This document shows positions 33,846 through 42,156 of a stretch of 64,000 bases of DNA, one piece after another. Position 1 is the first letter of the stretch, and every line of letters starts with the position of its first letter. Source of the stretch: Actinomadura sp. GC306 (GTDB taxonomy: Bacteria; Actinomycetota; Actinomycetes; Streptosporangiales; Streptosporangiaceae); contig NZ_SMKM01000007.1 in the NCBI RefSeq assembly GCF_004348665.1, positions 1 to 64,000 on the forward strand. The letters are read 5' to 3'. The notes under the pieces were generated by a model. That model was not told where the DNA came from and did not search any database. It was given only the letters and a program-made list of their open reading frames with translations. A program made the position numbers and the translations under genes.

Positions 33846-34679
33846 GTGGAGGTTGATGTGGCAGGTGGGACATCCCGCCGCAAAGCTCTATGGCTGCTGG
33901 GCGCGTGCGCCGGGCTGACCGCCCTCGGCGCGGACGCCGCCCGCCCGCGGGCCGAAGCCGGGACGGCCGCGGCGAAGACCACCGCCCGCGCCCGGCCGGC
34001 GGTCACGCCGACACCGACCCCGACGCCGACGCCGACCCCCCGGCCGGCCCCGTGGACGCCGGCGAAGCTCACCGCGCTGGACAAGCCCGTCAAGGAGCTG
34101 TCGCAGCTGTCCCCGGCGCCGCCGCCGAAGTCGATCGCGCTGACCCTCGACGACGGGCCGCACCCGGAGTGGACGCCGCGCATCCTCGACCTGCTGGCCG
34201 AGCACGACGTCCGCGCGACGTTCTTCATCGTCGGCGGGCAGGTGAAGGAGCACCCGAAGCTGACCCGCCGCATCGCCGACGCCGGGCACCAGATCTGCAA
34301 CCACACCGAGACGCATCCGATGTCGATCGCGAGCATGTCCCGCAAGCGGGTGCGCGGGGAGATCGGCGACGCGCACGACCGGATCGCCGACGCGACCGGT
34401 GTCGTCCCGCAGTTCTTCCGGTCGCCGGGCGGCGCCTGGTCGAAGACCGTGCTGGACGTGACCGCCGAGCACGGCATGCTGCCGATCGACTGGGCCGTCG
34501 ATCCGCGCGACTGGGCGCGGCCGGGCGTCCGGCGCATCCGCAAGGCGCTGCTCAAGGGCAAGGACGGCGAGATCCTCCTGTGCCACGACGGCGGCGGTGA
34601 CCGGTCCCAGACGCTGAAGGCGCTGGCGGACGTCATCCCGAAGCTGAAGAAGCGCGGACTGACCTTCGTCGCCCTCTGA
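33846..34679 (+). CDS. Secreted polysaccharide deacetylase (NodB family)
   Basis: A 277-residue protein. TSRRKALWLLGACAGLTALG resembles a twin-arginine signal. A linker with a Thr-Pro repeat (TPTPTPTPTPRP) follows, and then a NodB domain from about residue 95: TLDDGPHPEW (Asp pair), HTETHPMS (HxxxH metal site), RSPGGAW and LLCHDGGG. It would remove N- or O-acetyl groups from peptidoglycan or another surface glycan. GTG 33846 fits a leaderless transcript; GTG 33858 has GGAGGTTGAT in front and is the alternative. Confidence 0.88.
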   Translation: MEVDVAGGTSRRKALWLLGACAGLTALGADAARPRAEAGTAAAKTTARARPAVTPTPTPTPTPTPRPAPWTPAKLTALDKPVKELSQLSPAPPPKSIALTLDDGPHPEWTPRILDLLAEHDVRATFFIVGGQVKEHPKLTRRIADAGHQICNHTETHPMSIASMSRKRVRGEIGDAHDRIADATGVVPQFFRSPGGAWSKTVLDVTAEHGMLPIDWAVDPRDWARPGVRRIRKALLKGKDGEILLCHDGGGDRSQTLKALADVIPKLKKRGLTFVAL

Positions 34680-34744
34680 TCCCCCGTGGCGGCACGGGCC
34701 GGGGTGCACTTAAGTACACCCCTGGTCCGGGTCGGGGGCACACT

Positions 34745-36121
34745 GTGCTCGTGGGTTCACGCCAGAAGACTGGGACTCCAGACGGCAAGAGACCCGCGGA
34801 GGACCCGGTGGACGCTGAACTGTTGAGAGAGACCCGGCTGCAACGGCACATCAGGACGCCGTGGCGCGGCGCCAAGCTCGGGCTGCTCGCCTTCCCCGCG
34901 ATGTTCGTCGGCGTCTGGCTGCTCACCGTCTTCTCCATGATCACGAGCCTGATCGGGGTGCTGCTCTTCCCGTCCGCGGTGACGCTGCTGCGCAACCAGG
35001 CGGACGTGTACCGCGACCTGATCGGCCGCTGGACCGGCGTCCGGATCGAGCGCCCCTACCTCCCCGAACCCGAGTACGAGCCCGGCGCCCACGGCGTGCT
35101 CAAGCGCTTCCTCGTGCGGTTCACCGACCCCGCGACCTGGCGCGACTGCCTGTGGATGCTGGCCGACCCGATCGTGGTGATGTTCACCGCGGCACTGCCC
35201 GCGATCCTCATCGTGTACGGGCTGTGGGGCTTCGCCCTCGCGGCGTTCGCCGGCGGGGTGATCACCGGTTACGGCGGCAACGAGTGGTACGGGTGGGTCC
35301 ACGTCCAGCCCGGCTACGAGAGCGACGGCGGCCTCCTGCTGACCACGGTCGTCCTCGCGACGGCCTTCACCGCCACCGGGTTCGCCATCGGGCCGAAGAT
35401 GATGGCCGTGTACGGGCGCTGGGGCGGGCTGCTGCTCGGCCCGACCAGGAAGTCGGAGCTGGCGCTGCGCGTCCAGCACCTCACCGAGACCCGGTCGGAG
35501 GCCGTGGACGCGTCCGCCGCCGAGCTGCGCCGCATCGAGCGCGACCTGCACGACGGGGCGCAGGCGCGGCTCGTCGCGATGGGCATGAGCCTCGGCGCGA
35601 TCGAGCACCTGCTCGACAAGGACCCGGAGAAGGCCCGGATCCTGCTGGCCGAGACCCGCGCGTCGTCGGCGAAGGCGCTGCACGAGCTGCGCGACCTCGT
35701 CCGCGGCATCCACCCGCCGGTCCTCGCCGACCGCGGGATCGGCGACGCGGTCAAGGCGCTGGCGCTCGACCACCCGCTGCGGGTGGAGGTGCGGGCCGAC
35801 CTGCCGGGCCGGCCGGACGCGCCGGTCGAGTCGGCCGCCTACTTCGCGGTCTCGGAGATCCTCACCAACGCCGCCAAGCACTCCGGCGCGTCCCGCGTCT
35901 GGATCGACATGCGGTACGAGGACGGCATGCTGCGGATCTCCGTCACCGACGACGGCCGGGGCGGCGCGACGCTGGACGGCGGCACGGGCCTGCGCGGGAT
36001 CGAGCGCCGGATCGGTACATTCGACGGGGTCCTCGCCCTGAGCTCCCCGCCGGGCGGCCCGACGATCGTGACCATGGAGCTGCCTTGCGCGTTGTCCTCG
36101 CCGAAGACCTCGCCCTCCTGA
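34745..36121 (+). CDS. Sensor histidine kinase (NarL/DesK type, four-helix sensor)
   Basis: A 458-residue membrane kinase. The N-terminal half has two hydrophobic pairs (GLLAFPAMFVGVWLLTVFSM and IVVMFTAALPAILIVYGLWG) and an exposed loop, matching the actinobacterial putative-sensor domain. The HisKA_3 motif IERDLHDGAQARLVAMGMSL has His269, and HATPase motifs (EILTNAAKHSG, TDDGRGG, GTGLRGIERRI) follow. Its 3' end overlaps the response regulator by 37 bp, so the two form a two-component pair. The signal is unknown; the membrane-embedded sensor suggests envelope stress. Confidence 0.92.
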   Translation: MLVGSRQKTGTPDGKRPAEDPVDAELLRETRLQRHIRTPWRGAKLGLLAFPAMFVGVWLLTVFSMITSLIGVLLFPSAVTLLRNQADVYRDLIGRWTGVRIERPYLPEPEYEPGAHGVLKRFLVRFTDPATWRDCLWMLADPIVVMFTAALPAILIVYGLWGFALAAFAGGVITGYGGNEWYGWVHVQPGYESDGGLLLTTVVLATAFTATGFAIGPKMMAVYGRWGGLLLGPTRKSELALRVQHLTETRSEAVDASAAELRRIERDLHDGAQARLVAMGMSLGAIEHLLDKDPEKARILLAETRASSAKALHELRDLVRGIHPPVLADRGIGDAVKALALDHPLRVEVRADLPGRPDAPVESAAYFAVSEILTNAAKHSGASRVWIDMRYEDGMLRISVTDDGRGGATLDGGTGLRGIERRIGTFDGVLALSSPPGGPTIVTMELPCALSSPKTSPS

Positions 36122-36729
36122 GGGAGGGGCTGGTCAGCCTCCTCGAATCGCACGACTTCGAGATCGCGGCCGCCGTCGACAACGGCCCCTCGCTCCTGAA
36201 GGCGCTGCTCGACCACCGCCCGGACGTGGCGGTGGTCGACGTGCGCCTGCCGCCGTCCTTCACCGACGAGGGGCTGCAGGCGGCGCTGGAGGCGCGCCGG
36301 CAGGTCCCGGGCCTGCCGGTCCTCGTGCTGTCGCAGTACGTGGAGCAGCTCTACGCGCGGGAGCTGCTCGCCGACGGCAGCGGCGCCATCGGCTACCTGC
36401 TGAAGGACCGCGTGTTCGACGCGGCGCAGTTCGTGGACGCGGTGCGCCGGGTCGCGGCGGGCGGCACCGCGATGGACCCCGAGGTGATCTCCCGGCTGGT
36501 GGCCAGCGGCACCCGCGGCACCCCGCTGGGCCGGCTCACGCCGCGCGAGACGGAGGTACTGGAGCTGATGGCGCAGGGCCGCTCCAACGCCGCGATCGCG
36601 GAGCGGCTCGTCGTGACCGAGCGGGCGGTGACCAAGCACACCGCGAACATCTTCGCCAAGCTCGACCTGCCGGTCACCGGCGACGACAACCGCCGCGTGC
36701 TGGCCGTTCTCGCCTACCTCAACCGCTGA
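36085..36729 (+). CDS. NarL-type response regulator (TTG start)
   Basis: A 214-residue partner of the kinase upstream. Receiver residues are LAED, phospho-acceptor Asp in VAVVDVRLPP, and the LLKDR Lys. The HTH is LTPRETEVLELMAQG and VVTERAVTKHTANIFAKL. The only workable start is TTG 36085 (LRVVLAED), with GGAG 9 bp upstream, inside the kinase reading frame. A rare start with a 37-bp overlap suggests strict translational coupling. Confidence 0.9.
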   Translation: MRVVLAEDLALLREGLVSLLESHDFEIAAAVDNGPSLLKALLDHRPDVAVVDVRLPPSFTDEGLQAALEARRQVPGLPVLVLSQYVEQLYARELLADGSGAIGYLLKDRVFDAAQFVDAVRRVAAGGTAMDPEVISRLVASGTRGTPLGRLTPRETEVLELMAQGRSNAAIAERLVVTERAVTKHTANIFAKLDLPVTGDDNRRVLAVLAYLNR

Positions 36730-36823
36730 CCCGCCCCCGCCGCCTTGCCATTCCGACATATCGGTCTATCCGGTCGGTGCCGGGTGGATTATGTTTGCTC
36801 GGCGATGGCGCCGGGAGGGCACG

Positions 36824-37735
36824 ATGACGGTGGTTCTGGTCCTGCTCTGCTTGGCGATCGCCGGGCGGGAGCTGTATCTGGCGTTCGAGCGCAAGCGCAC
36901 GCCGGGCGCGCTCGAGATCGCCGACATCCGCATCCAGCTCCGCGCATTGAGGGGCACGCGGGACGAGCTGGAGGGCTTCCGCACGTCCCAGCGGGAGCGG
37001 CTGGACGCGCTCGCCCGCGAGCAGGACCGCGACCGCGAGGCGCTCGCCGAGACCGACGCCCGGATCCGGTCGCTGATCGCGCAGATCAACGACCGGATGG
37101 TGCCCGACGTCAACGACCGGCTGAACCGCCAGCGGGAGACCGCCGACCTGCAGCGCGCGGCGGCGGAGCGGCTGGCCGCCGAGGTCGCCGCGATCCGCGC
37201 GCACCTGGTGGCGCGGCTCGACCAGGCCGTCGCGGCGTCCCTCGGCGCCGGGCCCGCCGACGTGGTCGCCGGGTCCGTCACCGCCGAGCCGCCCGCCCGC
37301 CGGCACGGGCTGACCGGCCCCTACGAGCGGTTCGCCGAGCGGCACGGGCTGCGCGTGGAGCTGACCGACGGGGACCGCTACTACCTGTCGGGCCGCAGCC
37401 CGCGCGCCCTCGAACACGACTTCCTCGAACTCGTGCGGGACCTGCGCGCGGACCCCGCCGCCTCGGCCTCGGCCGACACGGTCCGGCCGCTGCTGGACGC
37501 CCTCCGCGACACCGGCCGGGGCGCGGCGCGGCTCGGGCCCCTCGTGCTCGCCCGGACCCCGGAGTCGCTGGTGTGCGGGGTCCTGCCGCTCGCCGACCTG
37601 CTCCGCTCCGAGAACGGCCGCCTCCTGGACGACCCGGAGAGCGGCACGCGCCGCCTGCGCCGGCTCCCCGCGGGCCGCGTCTGCGACCTGACCGCCTTCG
37701 CCGGCCGTCCCCCGTCCGACGGGGAACGCTCTTAG
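36824..37735 (+). CDS. Membrane-anchored coiled-coil protein, unknown function
   Basis: A 303-residue protein from ATG 36824, which has GGGAGGG upstream; ATG 36791 is also possible. One N-terminal membrane helix (VVLVLLCLAIAGRELYLAF) leads into about 100 residues of charged coiled coil (RDELEGFRTSQRERLDALAR and onward). A C-terminal globular part contains LTGPYERFAERHGLRVELTD. I do not recognise the domain. The shape suggests a scaffold or envelope-associated protein. Its stop overlaps that of the convergent enoyl-CoA hydratase gene by 4 bp. Confidence 0.72.
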   Translation: MTVVLVLLCLAIAGRELYLAFERKRTPGALEIADIRIQLRALRGTRDELEGFRTSQRERLDALAREQDRDREALAETDARIRSLIAQINDRMVPDVNDRLNRQRETADLQRAAAERLAAEVAAIRAHLVARLDQAVAASLGAGPADVVAGSVTAEPPARRHGLTGPYERFAERHGLRVELTDGDRYYLSGRSPRALEHDFLELVRDLRADPAASASADTVRPLLDALRDTGRGAARLGPLVLARTPESLVCGVLPLADLLRSENGRLLDDPESGTRRLRRLPAGRVCDLTAFAGRPPSDGERS

Positions 37736-38508
37736 GGACGGGGGGTGCCGGTCCAGGGGAAGGCGGGGGCGCGGCGTTCGACGAACGCGGAGATGCCCTC
37801 CACGTGCTCGCCGCAGGCCGTCATCTCGCCGAGCCACCGGCGGGCCTCGTCCTCGACCGGGCCGCCGGCGGTGATGGCGTCCACGATGCCCTTGGTCGCC
37901 TGCTGGGTGAGCAGGGAGCGGGACGCGAGCGTCCCGGTGAACTCGGCGACCCGCCCGCGCAGGCCGCCCGCCGGGACGACCTCGTCCAGCAGCCCGATGC
38001 GCAGCGCGTGCGCGGCGCCGACGAGGTCCGCCGAGTACAGCAGGTACTTCGCCGCGGCCGGGCCGACCAGGCGGACCAGGCGGGTCGTCGCGCCCGCCGG
38101 GTAGACCAGGCCGAGCTTGGCCGGGGTGATCCCGAACCGGGCGCCCTCCGCCGCGAACCGCAGGTCGCAGGCCGCCGCGAGCTGGCAGCCGCCGCCCACG
38201 CAGTACCCCTCGATCGCCGCGATGGTCGGCTTCGGGAACGCGGCGAGCGCCCGCTCGGCGACCGTCGACAGGTGCGACTCGTCGTCGCGGTGGATGTCGG
38301 CGAGCTCGGTGATGTCGGCGCCCGCGCAGAAGTTCCCGCCCGCGCCCGTCAGCACCACGACCCGCACCGCCCGGTCCGCGGCGAGATCGTCCAGCAGGCC
38401 GGGCAGCGCGCGCCACATGTCCGCGGACATGGCGTTGCGCTTGGCCGGCCGGTCGATCGTGATCGTGCCGACACCGTCGGCGGCCTCGGCGTGCAGCCCG
38501 GCGACCAT
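37732..38508 (-). CDS. Enoyl-CoA hydratase/isomerase (crotonase family)
   Basis: A 258-residue crotonase. The oxyanion-hole and active-site region is NFCAGADITELAD, and the second is AIEGYCVGGGCQLAAACDLR. The usual Glu pair of true hydratases is not both evident (KLGLVYPAGATTRL is the equivalent second region), so isomerase or another crotonase activity is possible. It is a single gene, convergent with the coiled-coil gene. A role in acyl-CoA degradation is likely; the substrate is unknown. Confidence 0.87.
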   Translation of the reverse strand: MVAGLHAEAADGVGTITIDRPAKRNAMSADMWRALPGLLDDLAADRAVRVVVLTGAGGNFCAGADITELADIHRDDESHLSTVAERALAAFPKPTIAAIEGYCVGGGCQLAAACDLRFAAEGARFGITPAKLGLVYPAGATTRLVRLVGPAAAKYLLYSADLVGAAHALRIGLLDEVVPAGGLRGRVAEFTGTLASRSLLTQQATKGIVDAITAGGPVEDEARRWLGEMTACGEHVEGISAFVERRAPAFPWTGTPRP

Positions 38509-39025
38509 CGTCCGTCCCCCCTATGCTTCGACGCGGCTCATCGTACGAAGCCGCGGCCCCGGACGGACCGCGGGGTGCCGCCGCGGGATCCGAACCCGGC
38601 GGCCGGACGGGGAGTCACACCACTCGACACCGTTGCACCGAACCATGATCGTCGGGGACGGGCCGCGCCGGGGGATGCGCGCCGTGCCCGCGGGGGGACC
38701 GCCCGCATGAACTTTCCGTTGACCTCCGGGAATGCGAAACCGGCCCGGAGTGCTGTACTGTCGAGACAGCGCCTTCGAGTTGCCGCGCTTCGCGGAGATG
38801 GCGTTTCTTCCCCGCCCGGGTCATCTGAGAGCCCGGTGATCTCCCGGTTCGGTGCGCACTGAACGGCGTTCTGGACCGCCGCACGAGGGAGTCGACGTCA
38901 GCCCGGTGAACGGAGCTGCATTTCTCACATCTCACTCGCGTACACGACGCGGATTCCGCCGCCGTACGCGGGATTCGACCCCGGGCCGCGCGGAGCTCTC
39001 CGTACCGGCCTGAGAAGGGACCCAC
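38509..39025 (+). promoter_or_regulatory. Long leader region of the rho gene
   Basis: Over 500 bp without an established gene separates the reverse crotonase gene from rho. A short open frame at 38707-38862 and GC hairpins lie inside it, including CCGCG-CTT-CGCGG (38783-38795) and CCGGG/CCCGG around 38820-38840. Long, structured leaders precede rho genes in several bacteria, where Rho terminates its own message; the same is inferred here. A TTGACC at 38719 has no convincing -10 at normal spacing. Confidence 0.5.
38707..38862 (+). CDS. Possible leader peptide upstream of rho (51 aa)
   Basis: ATG 38707 opens a 51-residue frame, MNFPLTSGNAKPARSAVLSR continuing to SRFGAH, with a G-rich run about 10 nt upstream. 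It is rich in Ser, Arg and Ala and ends 163 bp before rho. A translated leader could tune Rho-dependent attenuation. Coding evidence is weak because GC-rich DNA gives such frames by chance. Confidence 0.3.
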   Translation: MNFPLTSGNAKPARSAVLSRQRLRVAALRGDGVSSPPGSSESPVISRFGAH

Positions 39026-40267
39026 ATGTCCGCTTCCACCCTCACCACCGAACGACCCGCCGGCGAGCGCCGCGGTGCACGCAAGCAGCAGGCGCACGGC
39101 GTGTCCGCGCAGGGCGCCCGCAAAGGCGGCCGCCAGGGCCGGCGGCCCGCGGCCGACGAGGGGCCGGTGGTCCCCTTCCACGGCATCCTCGCCGTCCAGG
39201 ACAAGCACGCGTTCGTCCGCACCTCCGGCTACCACCCCGGCCCGGACGACGTCCACGTCTCGCTGACCCAGGTCAAGGCGAACAACCTGCGTCCGGGCGA
39301 CGCCGTCGCCGGCACCGCGCGGCCGCCGAAGAGCAGCCGCGACAAGTTCTCCGCCCTCGCCCACGTCGAGACCGTGAACGGGGTGCCGCCCGCCGAGGCC
39401 GCGCACCGCCCCGAGTTCGCCAAGCTGACCCCCCTGTTCCCCGACGAGCGGCTGCGCCTGGACACCGGCCCGCTCGCCACCCGCGTCATCGACCTGGTCG
39501 CGCCGCTCGGCAAGGGCCAGCGCGGGCTCATCGTGTCGCCGCCCAAGGTCGGCAAGACGATGGTCATGCAGGCCGTCGCCAACGCCATCGCGCAGAACAA
39601 CCCCGAAGTGCACCTCATGGTCGTGCTCGTCGACGAGCGCCCCGAGGAGGTCACCGACATGGAGCGGTCGATCGACGGCGAGGTCATCCACTCGACGTTC
39701 GACCGGCCGGCGCTGGAGCACACCGCCCTCGCCGAACTGGCCGTCGAGCGCGCCAAGCGCCTCGTCGAGCAGGGCCACGACGTGGTCATGCTGCTCGACT
39801 CGATCACCCGGCTCGGGCGCGCCTACAACCTCGCAGCCCCGTCCAGCAGCCGCATCCTCGCGGGCGGTGTCGCGACGACCGCGATCTACCCGCCGAAGAA
39901 GTTCTTCGGCGCCGCCCGCAACATCGAGAACGGCGGCTCCCTGACGATCCTCGCCACCGCGCTGGTGGAGACCGGCTCGCGCATGGACGACGTGTTCTTC
40001 GAGGAGTACAAGGGCACCGGCAACATGGAGCTGAAGCTCGACCGCGGCCTCGCCGACCGCCGCGTCTTCCCGGCCGTCGACATCGAGGCGTCCGGCACCC
40101 GCCGCGACGAGCTGCTCATGTCGCCCGAGGAGCTCGCGCTCTCCTGGCGGCTGCGCCGCGCCCTCCAGGGGCTGGACAAGCAGCAGGCCGTCGAGCAGCT
40201 CCTGGAGAAGATGAAGGGCACCTCGTCCAACGCCGAGTTCCTGCTGCGGCTCCAGCAGTCCACCTGA
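39026..40267 (+). CDS. rho: Transcription termination factor Rho, short form
   Basis: A 413-residue Rho. An Arg/Lys-rich 45-residue head leads to an RNA-binding OB fold ([20 protein letters not shown]). The ATPase core has P-loop PPKVGKT (Lys177), [25 protein letters not shown], the GTGNMEL region and the arginine-finger region [17 protein letters not shown]. Actinobacterial Rho proteins are usually 600-700 residues with a long insertion in the N-terminal domain. This one has neither the insertion nor the N-terminal helical domain, so it may be a second Rho. It is preceded by a 517-bp leader and followed by a 16-bp tandem repeat. Confidence 0.92.
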   Translation: MSASTLTTERPAGERRGARKQQAHGVSAQGARKGGRQGRRPAADEGPVVPFHGILAVQDKHAFVRTSGYHPGPDDVHVSLTQVKANNLRPGDAVAGTARPPKSSRDKFSALAHVETVNGVPPAEAAHRPEFAKLTPLFPDERLRLDTGPLATRVIDLVAPLGKGQRGLIVSPPKVGKTMVMQAVANAIAQNNPEVHLMVVLVDERPEEVTDMERSIDGEVIHSTFDRPALEHTALAELAVERAKRLVEQGHDVVMLLDSITRLGRAYNLAAPSSSRILAGGVATTAIYPPKKFFGAARNIENGGSLTILATALVETGSRMDDVFFEEYKGTGNMELKLDRGLADRRVFPAVDIEASGTRRDELLMSPEELALSWRLRRALQGLDKQQAVEQLLEKMKGTSSNAEFLLRLQQST

Positions 40268-40340
40268 CGCTCGGGGCACCCGACGCCCAGCTCACCTGAC
40301 GCTCAGACCACCTGACGCTCAGCTCACCTGACGCCGGCGC
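40261..40340. repeat. Five tandem 16-bp units at the rho 3' end
   Basis: Five head-to-tail units follow the consensus CACCTGACGCTCAGCT, at 40261, 40277, 40293, 40309 and 40325, with 0-5 changes each. The first unit contains the rho stop codon (TGA), and the last abuts the stop of the convergent kinase gene. The period is not a multiple of three and the units carry repeated TGA. It fills the whole gap between the two genes. Confidence 0.85.
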
Positions 40341-42083
40341 TCAGCCGGTCTCCGGGCGGAACGACTCCAGGATCTGCGCGTAGAGGCGCTGGCCCGGCGT
40401 CCACCGCCGGTCGGGGGCGTGGAAGCAGAACTCGTATCCCGCGGCCCGGCTGCACAGCACGTGCCGCACGCCGTCCGCGAACGCGGGACCGGGCTTGCCC
40501 GTCCAGGTGAACTCCCATTCGGCGGCGCCCGCGATGATCTGCGGCACGCGTTCGAGCCGCAGCCTCTGGTAGCCGGGGTAGCGCCGCTCCGCCACGGCCG
40601 CACGCTCCGCGGCGCGGAGCCCGGCGAGGGAGTCCCCGGGCGCCGCGGTGATCCGCAGCCCGTGGCCCGCCTCGGCGTCCTTCCAGTGCATGACGGCGCC
40701 GCTCCGCTCGGCCTGCCAGCCCACCGGCACGCGCACCGAGTAGGCGCCCGCCTCCCGGTACTTCGCCATCTTGGCGGTCACGCCCGCCGCCGGGCGCAGC
40801 GCGACCGAGTCGCTCTTGCCGACCGCCGTCCAGCGCGCCGTCCAGGTGCCGGCGGTCGCCGCGAGGACCGCCAGCACGGCCACGCCCGCGACCGTGCCCG
40901 GCCGCACCCGCCGCACCGCCGCGAACCGCCCCGCCGCCTCCGGGTGCCGCGGAGCCCGCGTGCCGGGGGCGCGCCACCGGTCGCGGAGCCGCCGCGAACC
41001 GCACGGGGGTTTCGCCCGGTCGTCGCCGGGCGGCCGTCCGCCGCGCAGCGCCCACGGGACGCGCGGCCCCCGCAGCACGCGCGACCGCGGAGCGCCTCCC
41101 GCGTCCGGCCGGCCGGGACGGGTCAGCGGAAGCCGCGCCGCCATCCCGCGGACGCGGTTGGGGGCGGCCGGGCCCGCCACCGTCGCGCCCGGCTCCGGGA
41201 CGGTTCCGAGCACGTCCCGCAGCAGTTCCGCCGCGTCGCCGGCCGTCAGCCGCTCCTCGGGACGCTGGCGCAGCAGCCCCTCGATGAGGGGGGTCAGCGG
41301 CCCCGCCCGCTCCGGCGGCGCGTAGTCGCCCAGCACGACCGCCATCATCGACGCCAGCGCGTGGCAGCGCAGGAACGGCGAGAAGCCCTCGACGGCCATG
41401 TACAGCGTCGCGCCGAGCGACCACAGGTCGGACGCCTCCATCCCCGGCTGGCCGTTCACGCGCTCCGGGGAGAGGTAGGCGGGCGAGCCCTCGATCCCGG
41501 CGGGCATCGTGTCCACGCCCTCGCGGCCGCCGGCCATGTGCACGGCCAGGCCGAAGTCGGTGAGCAGGATCCGCCCGTCGTCGCAGACCAGGACGTTGCT
41601 GGGCTTGACGTCGCGGTGCAGTATCCCGGCGGTGTGCGAGGCGCGGAGCACCGACAGGACCGCCGAGCCGATCTCCGCCGTGCGGCGCACACCGAGCGGG
41701 CCGTCCTCGGCGACGAGCCGGTTCAGCGAGCACGCCTCGACGAACTCCATGACGATCCAGGGGCGGCCGTCCTCGATGATGAAGTCGTGGACGGCCACCA
41801 CTCCGGGGTGCCGCAGCGCGGCGGTGGCGCGCGCCTCCGTGAGCAGGCGCCGCGACATCACCCGGCGCTCGCCCCGGGTGATGCGTTCGGGAAGGCGCAC
41901 CTCCTTGACGGCGACGTCCCGGTCGAGCATTTCGTCGTACGCCCGCCAGACGGTTCCCATGCCGCCCCTGCCCGCGACAGAGAGCAGGCGATACCGTCGC
42001 GCGAGCGGTATCCGCCGATCTCCTTTCATGCAGAAGTTACTCGCCGGTCCGCGCTCAAGGGACGCCCCTTCGCCATCCATCAT
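40341..42083 (-). CDS. Membrane Ser/Thr protein kinase with an extracellular sensor domain
   Basis: A 580-residue kinase from ATG 42083; ATG 42029 (MKGDRRIPLARRYRLL) is an alternative, and neither has a clear Shine-Dalgarno. Kinase motifs are GRGGMGTVWRA, the VAVKEV Lys, LHRDVKPSNVLV, DFGLAV and GSPAYLSPERV. A basic Pro/Arg-rich linker leads to one membrane helix (VAGVAVLAVLAATAGTW) and a 150-residue outer domain with a Cys pair (VLCSRAAGYEFCFHAP). It is not a PASTA kinase, so the ligand is not obvious. It is a monocistronic gene convergent with rho. Confidence 0.9.
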   Translation of the reverse strand: MMDGEGASLERGPASNFCMKGDRRIPLARRYRLLSVAGRGGMGTVWRAYDEMLDRDVAVKEVRLPERITRGERRVMSRRLLTEARATAALRHPGVVAVHDFIIEDGRPWIVMEFVEACSLNRLVAEDGPLGVRRTAEIGSAVLSVLRASHTAGILHRDVKPSNVLVCDDGRILLTDFGLAVHMAGGREGVDTMPAGIEGSPAYLSPERVNGQPGMEASDLWSLGATLYMAVEGFSPFLRCHALASMMAVVLGDYAPPERAGPLTPLIEGLLRQRPEERLTAGDAAELLRDVLGTVPEPGATVAGPAAPNRVRGMAARLPLTRPGRPDAGGAPRSRVLRGPRVPWALRGGRPPGDDRAKPPCGSRRLRDRWRAPGTRAPRHPEAAGRFAAVRRVRPGTVAGVAVLAVLAATAGTWTARWTAVGKSDSVALRPAAGVTAKMAKYREAGAYSVRVPVGWQAERSGAVMHWKDAEAGHGLRITAAPGDSLAGLRAAERAAVAERRYPGYQRLRLERVPQIIAGAAEWEFTWTGKPGPAFADGVRHVLCSRAAGYEFCFHAPDRRWTPGQRLYAQILESFRPETG

Positions 42084-42156
42084 TTCTTGACCGGTGGCCG
42101 CGACGGAAAAACGGCCGGCGCGTGGTATAAGCGCGGGGGGCGTGGTGAATGCGCGG

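Noticed and set aside
38570-38620. tRNA-like sequence in the rho leader (GGATCCGAACCC)
   Set aside because: Only a T-arm-like word is present; no acceptor stem or anticodon arm can be built around it.
40261-40340. CRISPR-like array
   Set aside because: The units are contiguous 16-bp repeats with no unique spacers and no cas genes nearby.
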